NCBI GenBank assembly: GCA_945788485.1
Contig: CALZMB010000063.1
Location: 1-10,289, forward strand
DNA: 10,289 nucleotides
Direction: 5' to 3'
DNA from: an uncultured bacterium
GTDB taxonomy: Bacteria; Bacteroidota; Bacteroidia; Bacteroidales; Bacteroidaceae
Below are positions 1-4,967 of the stretch, piece by piece (the stretch's first letter is position 1; each line of letters starts with the position of its first letter). The position numbers and the translations under genes are program-made. The notes beneath the pieces are model-generated. The model did not search any database, was not told where the DNA came from, and saw only the letters and a program-made list of their open reading frames with translations.

Positions 1-1159
1 ATGTGATTTTCTTCAGAAACTCCGAGATGGGGAAGAGTGCTCTCGAGCATAGCCACCGCGACACGTTGTTGCGTGTGATATGGAAGAGCAGCGCCTCTCT
101 TGGCAGGGTGAAGATGTTGTCTTGCAGCTCCTTCAGGTTGTGTATGCGCACCATCGGCTCCAGCGTTTGCGCGTTGCGGAAGATGAAGTCTCCGAAGCCG
201 AACTTGTGCAAGATGATTTTCCGCAGGTCATGGTCGAGCGATTTCGAGTTCTTGTCGATGAACATCGCGTCGCACTCCACGGCATATTTCACGTTCGCGT
301 TCTCTGACGAATCGAGTATGATGGGCAGGAAAGGGTCGCGCGCCCTCACCGCCTTCATCAGCCTCACGCCGGCGTCGGCAGCCGCCTCGCCATCGGCAGC
401 CATCGGGAATCGGCAGTCGGAGATCAGTCCCATCGTGTTGTCGGCATATCTCTCGTACAGCTCCCACGCCTCGGCATAGTTGCGCGCCAGCACAATCTTC
501 GGCCTGCCCCTCATGCGCAGCGTCTCCAATGTGTTGTTCAGCGCCTCCGTGGCGAAGTCGAGCGACTGCTGCAGCACGAATTTGTAGAGCATCGGCAGGA
601 ACGACGAATAGAAGCGCACGTTGTCTTCGACGAGCAGAATCATCTGCACGCCCGCCTTCACGTCGTTCTCGAGGTTCATCTTGTCCTCAATCAGTTTGAT
701 GATAGAGAGCAGCAGCTCCGTGTTGCCTAACCAGCAGAAGACATATTCGAAGGCTGAGAGGTCTTCGTCTCTCATGCGCTTCGACACGCCGTGCGAGAAT
801 GGCGTCAGCACCACGATGGGCACCTGCGGCGACGTCACCTTTATGTCGCGCGCGATGTCGAAGACGTCGTTCGAGTCCGTCCCCGGCATGCAGATGACGA
901 GGTCGAACTGCCGTTCTTCCATCAGCGCCACCGCCTCGTCGCGCGAGGCGGCCCGGAAGAAGCGCGGCGGGTAGCGCAGCCCCAGCTTCGAGTATTCCTC
1001 AAACAGTTTCTCGTCGATACGCCCGTCGTCCTCCAGCATGAAGGCGTCGTAGGGGTTGGCGACGAGAAGTACGTGGAAGATGCGGCGCTGCATCATCGAC
1101 ATGAAGTCGGTGTCGCGCAGCGTGAGTTTCCCGCTGTCGTATGTGGTTGTCGTTTGCAT
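1..1159 (-). CDS. Tandem receiver-domain N-terminus of a probable PEP/pyruvate-binding (PEP synthase-like) protein, 3' truncated by window edge
   Basis: An open frame of 386 codons runs from ATG at 1159 off the left edge with no stop. Residues about 28-160 resemble a degenerate response-regulator receiver: the usual phospho-acceptor strand reads FDLVICMPG, with no Asp at the expected place. Residues about 172-320 form a second receiver with the full set of landmarks: acidic pair E178/D179 in ILLVEDN, acceptor candidate D248 in LISDCRFPM, S284/S285 in ILDSSE and K303 in FIDKNS. It carries an unusually long insert between the first helix and the acceptor strand. The following segment (GFGDFIFRN near 321, then a stretch ending SRWLCSRALFPISEFLKK) resembles, from memory of the family, the linker that precedes the PEP/pyruvate-binding domain in long Bacteroidota PEP-synthase-like proteins. 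That catalytic part would lie outside the window, so the product name is inference. A TAACTTTG box sits about 40 bases upstream. No Shine-Dalgarno is visible. Confidence 0.75.
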   Translation of the reverse strand, partial: MQTTTTYDSGKLTLRDTDFMSMMQRRIFHVLLVANPYDAFMLEDDGRIDEKLFEEYSKLGLRYPPRFFRAASRDEAVALMEERQFDLVICMPGTDSNDVFDIARDIKVTSPQVPIVVLTPFSHGVSKRMRDEDLSAFEYVFCWLGNTELLLSIIKLIEDKMNLENDVKAGVQMILLVEDNVRFYSSFLPMLYKFVLQQSLDFATEALNNTLETLRMRGRPKIVLARNYAEAWELYERYADNTMGLISDCRFPMAADGEAAADAGVRLMKAVRARDPFLPIILDSSENANVKYAVECDAMFIDKNSKSLDHDLRKIILHKFGFGDFIFRNAQTLEPMVRIHNLKELQDNIFTLPREALLFHITRNNVSRWLCSRALFPISEFLKKIT

Positions 1160-1198
1160 AAGAAGGGTCGTTTCGTTCAGATGAGAGTTAGCAAAGCG

Positions 1199-1206
1199 CA
1201 AAGTTA
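1199..1206 (-). promoter_or_regulatory. Candidate Bacteroidota -7 box (TAACTTTG) upstream of the receiver/PEP protein gene
   Basis: On the minus strand these bases read TAACTTTG, an exact fit to the Bacteroidota -7 consensus TAnnTTTG, and would give a leader of roughly 30-35 bases before the ATG at 1159. No TTTG -33 element is found at the usual spacing, because that position is filled by the GC-rich hairpin at 1216-1239. The same octamer precedes the glycogen operon. The consensus match is seen; promoter activity is inferred. Confidence 0.45.
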
Positions 1207-1207
1207 T

Positions 1208-1247
1208 AAAAAAAAGCCGGGACGCGACCCGCCTCCGGCAAAAAAAA
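1208..1247 (-). terminator. Terminator-like hairpin flanked by A/T runs
   Basis: GCCGG at 1216-1220 pairs with CCGGC at 1235-1239, with an inner GCG/CGC pairing (1224-1226 with 1230-1232). On the minus strand the stem is followed by a run of eight T (A at 1208-1215), as in an intrinsic terminator. Another eight-base A run (1240-1247) lies on the other side. It sits immediately upstream of the TAACTTTG box, so it could insulate that promoter from read-through or end a small minus-strand transcript. The stem is short, so strength is uncertain. Confidence 0.4.
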
Positions 1248-1467
1248 TGTTAAACGGCATCACTCCCGCTGTTTTCCGCCTCGCCGCCAGACCCCTCCGT
1301 TATATGTGCGGCTCACTTGCTGTTTGTGCCCGATGGTATCTTGGAGGCTGCAAAAACCCTGCCGCGATATGAAAAATCTTTACAACGGGAAATCTTGGTT
1401 TTAACATTTCATAATGCCGTTTCCGCCCCCGAAAAGGCTGTTTTTGCCGTCGCCATGCAGCAGGATT

Positions 1468-1533
1468 GTCAAAGTGAGCGTGCAAAATAGTCAAAGTTGG
1501 CGTGCAAAATAGTCAAAGTTGGAGGCAAAGACA
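1468..1533. repeat. 22-base tandem repeat, about 2.6 copies
   Basis: Three consecutive 22-base units start at 1468, 1490 and 1512, each opening with GTCAAAGT. Units 1 and 2 differ at only two positions (TGAG versus TTGG) and share GCGTGCAAAATA. Unit 3 begins GTCAAAGTTGG and then diverges. The period is close to two helical turns, which would place repeated protein sites on the same face of DNA. Function is unknown. Confidence 0.75.
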
Positions 1534-1540
1534 GTCTTTG
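1526..1540. repeat. Perfect odd palindrome CAAAGAC-A-GTCTTTG
   Basis: Seven bases on each side of a central A are perfectly complementary. With a one-base centre it is more plausible as a dimeric protein-binding dyad than as an RNA hairpin. It overlaps the last 22-base repeat unit, reusing its CAAAG core in opposite orientation. No regulator is identifiable. Confidence 0.55.
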
Positions 1541-1556
1541 TCACTACCCGAAATTG

Positions 1557-1601
1557 ACTGTTTTGGCAGGAAAAATAGCGTTTTTGCATATCCGAAACAG
1601 T
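1557..1601. repeat. Imperfect stem-loop with nested A5/T5 hairpin
   Basis: ACTGTTTTGG (1557-1566) can pair with CCGAAACAGT (1592-1601). This gives ten pairs, one of them a G-U wobble when transcribed on the plus strand. Inside it AAAAA (1571-1575) and TTTTT (1581-1585) flank a five-base loop. The structure is seen in the sequence, but no adjacent gene makes its role clear. Confidence 0.45.
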
Positions 1602-1778
1602 GTGTTTTACATCGTTTCTGAAGCTAACGTGTTGTGTTGCAACGTCTTATGTAAATCGTGAAATACTGCGCTGTACGACAGCTCTGCTGCACTCAGAATT
1701 CTACAGACGATTCTCGCGAATTTGAAATCACAAGACATTGTGAATATCTCCCATGTATTTTTGAGTTTGGAGACAACC

Positions 1779-2033
1779 GTGCGCCGAGCCTGCATATATC
1801 CGAACACATGGCGGATTGCCGTCACATATATCGGCTATTTCCTCCTATTCTTGTCTATCTCCTACGAAGCCTTCCGTGGTTGCCGAAGGATAATAAAGTG
1901 CAAACGCTCCGAGGGAGGGCTCACTCGATTTGAGCGCGCCTATCATCTCTTCATCGCCCTGTCGTTCCTTGTCTTGCTGATGACCTGTTTCGGGGTGAAT
2001 ATGCTGCTCAGCGGCCTGCATTCGTACGCATGA
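1779..2033 (+). CDS. Possible small two-helix membrane protein (hypothetical)
   Basis: A plus-strand frame encodes about 84 residues if translated from GTG at 1779, which has GGAG six bases upstream. A TTG at 1722 would give 103 residues. Two hydrophobic segments (about IAVTYIGYFLLFLSI and LFIALSFLVLLMTCFGV) are separated by a strongly basic loop containing CRRIIKCKR, fitting a hairpin membrane protein with its loop in the cytoplasm. From about 1800 onward the third codon positions favour C and G, as in the neighbouring genes. Against it: no ATG start, opposite strand to every firm gene here, no recognised family, and overlapping frames on the other strand. It may be a real small gene, a remnant of a larger one, or chance. 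It ends 40 bases before the hairpin at 2074-2112, which could also terminate it. Confidence 0.35.
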   Translation: MRRACIYPNTWRIAVTYIGYFLLFLSISYEAFRGCRRIIKCKRSEGGLTRFERAYHLFIALSFLVLLMTCFGVNMLLSGLHSYA

Positions 2034-2073
2034 CATCGAACGCTGATGCCTTGTCGTGGAATGCGAAAACGCG

Positions 2074-2112
2074 AAACGGGGCGTGCCTCTGAATCTGAGG
2101 CCCGCCCCGTTT
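2074..2112 (-). terminator. Strong composite hairpin, terminator of the glycogen operon (possibly bidirectional)
   Basis: AAACGGGGCG (2074-2083) is perfectly complementary to CGCCCCGTTT (2103-2112). After one mismatch, GCCTC (2085-2089) pairs with GAGGC (2097-2101) around a seven-base loop. The hairpin begins 43 bases after the GH57 stop codon. The minus-strand tail is only moderately T-rich (GTTTCGCGTTTT), but the stem itself ends in TTT. It is also positioned to end the weak plus-strand ORF finishing at 2033. Confidence 0.75.
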
Positions 2113-2155
2113 GAGTCGTTGTGTTATGCCGTGCCGTTGTCGCAGCGGCGATGTG

Positions 2156-3589
2156 TTATTCTGCCGTGTCGTCTTGAGCGGCTTTCTTCGCTGTTGTCTT
2201 CTTCGCTGTTGTCTTCTTCGCCGTTGTCTTCTTCACGGCGGTTTTCTTTGCAGCCGGCTTCTTCGCCGTCTTCTCTGCCGGAGCGTCTTCTGCGTCGGGG
2301 AGGAGCTTGGCGAGTTTCGCCTGCAGGCGTTCAATCTCTTTCTTCTGCTTCTCCATCTCCGTGTTCTGGTTGGTGATGGTGGTGAGCATATTCTCGAGTT
2401 CTTCGTTCTCTATGCCGCCGTAGAGTGCGCGTACGCGGCTGATGAAGTCGCCGAGGATGTTCATGTAGTTGGTGAAGGCGTCGAATGGCCCGTCATAGAT
2501 GCCGCGGTCGATGTTGGCGTTAGAGGGTTTCGTCGTCATGAAGCGGAAGTTGTTACTTGCCTGCAGATAGTCCCAGTCTTGCAGCAGACGCGGGTCTTTG
2601 GCGATGAGGAGGCGGTCGGCTACGCTGTAGAGCTTGTTGAACGCCTCTTTCTGCATCTGGTTGCCGAGCCATACGGAGCAGTCGCGCTCTTCGTCAACCC
2701 ACGAGAGGGTGTCGGGCACGTCGAGCGTGCCGACCGACGGCATGGCGTCGAAGATCTCTGTCGGCGTAGCCCATTCGAGACCGCGCTCTTGCGCGAAGTG
2801 GGGGAGGGCTTTGATGAAGTCGAGGATATGCGACGAGAGGGGTTGCGATATGCCGAGGGCGGAGAGTTCCATGAAGATGTTGACAACCTGTTCTTGCTCT
2901 GGGCATGAGGCGATGTCGTTGATGAACTTGTCTGCCATGAGGGGATAGCCGGGCCATGCGGTGTTGTTGAAGCGGAGCGAGATGTCGTCAGAGAGGTTGA
3001 CATCGCGGAGGAGGAGCTTGAGCGAGGGCGCGAGGGCGCAGTTATAGACGTAGTGTGGCGATTTCCATCCGAGGACGTGTTTCGCGCCTTCGGTGAGCAT
3101 GCCTTTATAGCCGAGCGAGGCTACGGTGGCGCCAATATCATCGGTGTAGATGAGGGAGGAGTTGCGTGCCACCTGAGGACGTTTGCCGAAGACCTCTTGT
3201 ATCTTGTCGGACATCTTCTCGATGTCGCGTTTGAAGCTGTCTTCGTTGACGAGGCCGGCGAGGCCGTGCGAGTAAGGCTCAGTGAGGAACTCCACGCGCC
3301 CGCTCTCGTTGAGCTTCTGAAGTTTCTCAAGCACGGCGGGGGCGTGCATCTCAAGCTGTTCCATGCCGACGCCTGAGAGGGAGAAGGCGACTTTGAAGCC
3401 GGGGTAGGTGTCCATCATCTCGCTGAGCGTGTCGAGGGCGGGGAGGTAGGAGTTCTCGGCTATGTAGTTGATGCTGCGCTCGTTCTCGTAGTCGTCGTAG
3501 TAGTAGTGGTCGGTGCCGATGTCGAAGAAACGGTAGCGTTTGAGATGTGTGATCTGGTGTATCTCAAAATATAGGCATATTGTTTTCAT
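2156..3589 (-). CDS. GH57 alpha-amylase-like protein lacking expected catalytic residues, with lysine-rich tail
   Basis: A 477-residue protein beginning MKTICLYFEIHQITHLKRY is recognisable as glycoside hydrolase family 57 of the MJ1611-like alpha-amylase type. It carries an HQ motif near residue 11, SGVGMEQLE at 72-80, RNSSLIY at 142-148, YKGMLTEGAKH at 161-171 and SWVDEERD at 296-303. Active homologues, as I recall them, read RNTELIY with the nucleophilic Glu, and DYETFGEH with the catalytic Asp. Here those positions are Ser145 and Glu241 (in FMELSALGIS), so hydrolysis is doubtful; such alpha-amylase-like GH57 proteins are known in Bacteroidota. A probable coiled coil (about 395-430) leads to KKxxA-type pentads (443-469) resembling histone H1 or DNA-binding tails. 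No signal peptide is seen, so it is cytoplasmic. It is last in the operon, 37 bases after the glycosyltransferase, and may act as a glycogen-binding or scaffold protein rather than an amylase. Confidence 0.9.
   Translation of the reverse strand: MKTICLYFEIHQITHLKRYRFFDIGTDHYYYDDYENERSINYIAENSYLPALDTLSEMMDTYPGFKVAFSLSGVGMEQLEMHAPAVLEKLQKLNESGRVEFLTEPYSHGLAGLVNEDSFKRDIEKMSDKIQEVFGKRPQVARNSSLIYTDDIGATVASLGYKGMLTEGAKHVLGWKSPHYVYNCALAPSLKLLLRDVNLSDDISLRFNNTAWPGYPLMADKFINDIASCPEQEQVVNIFMELSALGISQPLSSHILDFIKALPHFAQERGLEWATPTEIFDAMPSVGTLDVPDTLSWVDEERDCSVWLGNQMQKEAFNKLYSVADRLLIAKDPRLLQDWDYLQASNNFRFMTTKPSNANIDRGIYDGPFDAFTNYMNILGDFISRVRALYGGIENEELENMLTTITNQNTEMEKQKKEIERLQAKLAKLLPDAEDAPAEKTAKKPAAKKTAVKKTTAKKTTAKKTTAKKAAQDDTAE
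2183..2263 (-). repeat. 15-base in-frame coding repeat (KKTTA pentads) in the GH57 tail
   Basis: Codons for residues 443-469 repeat a five-residue unit beginning Lys-Lys: KKPAA, KKTAV, then KKTTA three times, then KKAA. At DNA level the central units are near-identical 15-mers (plus-strand GTCTTCTTCGCTGTT). A tract like this can gain or lose units by slippage without shifting the frame, so its length is likely to vary between strains. Confidence 0.85.
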
Positions 3590-3596
3590 GTTGAAT

Positions 3597-3624
3597 GAAT
3601 AATTAATAATGAATAATTAATAAT
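3597..3624. repeat. Exact 14-base AT-rich tandem duplication between GT4 and GH57 genes
   Basis: GAATAATTAATAAT occurs twice back to back (3597-3610 and 3611-3624) and fills almost the whole 37-base spacer. On the transcript it forms an AU-rich, unstructured leader just before the GH57 ATG, which suits SD-independent initiation in Bacteroidota. It could also be simple slippage product. Confidence 0.8.
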
Positions 3625-3626
3625 TA

Positions 3627-4928
3627 TTAATGAATATAATTCTGCAGATACTGTTCGTTGTCGAAATATCCGTTCTGCATGAGCTGGTCGTAGCACTGGC
3701 GTATGCGGAGCCCGACTTTCTGCCATGTAATCTGATCGACCTCCTTGATGCCTTCTTCGGCGATGTAGCGGTGGAAGCCGTCGTTGGTGCAGAGAGAGTA
3801 GATGGCGTCTGCCATGGCGTGAATGTCCCAATAATCGACTTTAAGGACGTTGGTGAGGATTTCGCCGCATCCCGACTGTTTGGAGATGATGCTGGGGCAG
3901 CCGCACTGCATGGCTTCGAGGGGAGCGATGCCGAAGGGCTCGCTGACGGACGGCATGACGAAGACATCGGAGTTCTTGTAGCACTCATAGACTTGCTTGC
4001 CGCGCTGGAAGCCGGGGAAGTGGCAGCGGTCGGCAATGCCGTAGGCGGCTGCCAGCTCTATCATCGCGTTCATCATGTCGCCTGAGCCGGCGAAACAGAA
4101 GCGTATGTTCTTTGTGCGTTGCAGGACGAGGCGCGCCGCTTCGATGAAGTATTCGGGACCTTTCTGCATCGTGATGCGTCCGAGATAGGTGACAACTTTC
4201 TCGCCCGGAATCTTGCGGGGCTCGATGTTGCGGTATTCTTCAGAGAGAGGATAGACGGCGTTGTGCATGGCTACGCATTTGCGCGGGTCTTGATGATATT
4301 GGTTGATGACCGTCTGCCGTGTGAGTTCTGAGACGCACATGATGCAGTCGGCGTGGTCCATGCCGTTTTTCTCGATAGAATAGACGGTGGGGTTGACTTT
4401 GCCGCGCGAGCGGTCGAAATCGGTGGCGTGAACGTGTATGCAGAGAGGTTTGCCGCTGACCATCTTCGCGTGTACGCCGGCAGGGAAGGTGAGCCAGTCG
4501 TGGGCGTGGATGAGGTCGAACTGCTCTGAGCGCGCGAGGACGCCCGCGATGATGGAGAAGTTGTTGATCTCGTCGTGCAGATTTGACGGATAGCCACCGG
4601 CGAAGCCCATGCAGCCGAGGTCGTCAAGACCTTGCATATAATTGAAGTCTGAGTAGATGTGGTCGCGGTAGCGGTAGTAGTCTTCGGCGGTGTGGCCGAC
4701 GAAGCGGTGGCGTATGTCGTCGTATTTCACGTCGCGCCATGCGATGGGCACTTGCGACATGTTGACGATGTTGAGGAACTTCTCTTCGTCGCCGCAGGGC
4801 TTGGGCATGCAGAAGGTGGTCTCGATGTCGCCTTGCAGGGACAGGCCTTTCGTGATGCCGTAGGATGCGACGGCGAGGCCGCCGTATATTTTAGGAGGGA
4901 ATTCCCATCCGAACATCAATACTTTCAT
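3627..4928 (-). CDS. GT4 family glycosyltransferase, probable glycogen synthase
   Basis: A 433-residue GT-B fold glycosyltransferase. The N-terminal half shows the acceptor-side loop KIYGGLAVAS (13-22), HAHDW (141-145) and HVHATDFDR (165-173). The C-terminal nucleotide-sugar half has LGRITMQKGPEYF (249-261, with R251 and K256 as likely phosphate ligands), GSGDM (281-285) and SEPFGIAPLEAM, which contains the E-x7-E pair E330/E338 typical of retaining GT4 enzymes. All catalytic landmarks look intact. Unlike bacterial GlgA (GT5), there is no KxGGLGD N-terminus. Its place between a debranching protein and a GH57 protein argues that it extends alpha-1,4-glucan; the donor (ADP-, UDP-glucose or other) cannot be read from the sequence. 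The start is supported by a Shine-Dalgarno site. It lies 39 bases after the debranching gene. No signal peptide or membrane segment is seen, so it should be cytosolic. Confidence 0.9.
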   Translation of the reverse strand: MKVLMFGWEFPPKIYGGLAVASYGITKGLSLQGDIETTFCMPKPCGDEEKFLNIVNMSQVPIAWRDVKYDDIRHRFVGHTAEDYYRYRDHIYSDFNYMQGLDDLGCMGFAGGYPSNLHDEINNFSIIAGVLARSEQFDLIHAHDWLTFPAGVHAKMVSGKPLCIHVHATDFDRSRGKVNPTVYSIEKNGMDHADCIMCVSELTRQTVINQYHQDPRKCVAMHNAVYPLSEEYRNIEPRKIPGEKVVTYLGRITMQKGPEYFIEAARLVLQRTKNIRFCFAGSGDMMNAMIELAAAYGIADRCHFPGFQRGKQVYECYKNSDVFVMPSVSEPFGIAPLEAMQCGCPSIISKQSGCGEILTNVLKVDYWDIHAMADAIYSLCTNDGFHRYIAEEGIKEVDQITWQKVGLRIRQCYDQLMQNGYFDNEQYLQNYIH

Positions 4929-4937
4929 TGTTGTTTT

Positions 4938-4942
4938 CCTCC
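4938..4942 (-). promoter_or_regulatory. Shine-Dalgarno site (GGAGG) of the GT4 gene
   Basis: The minus strand reads GGAGG nine bases upstream of the ATG at 4928. This is notable because the other gene starts here show no such element, in keeping with weak SD use in Bacteroidota. It fixes the GT4 start and suggests stronger independent initiation than for its operon partners. Confidence 0.6.
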
Positions 4943-4967
4943 GTGGGTTTTTGTGGGTGGATATTGA

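Larger units (their letters stand above)
1160..1721. other. Long intergenic region without a convincing gene
   Basis: This stretch has only short frames on either strand with no recognisable domain. What it does hold is the terminator-like hairpin and promoter box at 1199-1247, T- and A-rich tracts, a 22-base tandem repeat (1468-1533), a perfect odd palindrome (1526-1540) and a stem-loop (1557-1601). A minus-strand frame at 1300-1494 (64 codons) has nothing to support it as a gene. The region could contain an untranslated leader, a small RNA or a decayed sequence; none can be proved from the bases alone. Confidence 0.6.

Noticed and set aside
791..1372. Plus-strand frame opposite the receiver/PEP gene start
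   Set aside because: Shadow of the minus-strand gene; it continues into the A-rich intergenic tract and has low-complexity Arg/Val-rich content.
1300..1494. 64-codon minus-strand frame in the intergenic region
   Set aside because: No start signal, no hydrophobic or domain pattern, and composition unlike the neighbouring genes; more likely non-coding.
2111..2908. Long plus-strand frame (265 codons) opposite the GH57 gene
   Set aside because: It is antisense to a well-recognised gene; its Leu/Arg/Cys-rich start mirrors the Lys-rich repeat tail and no domain is seen.
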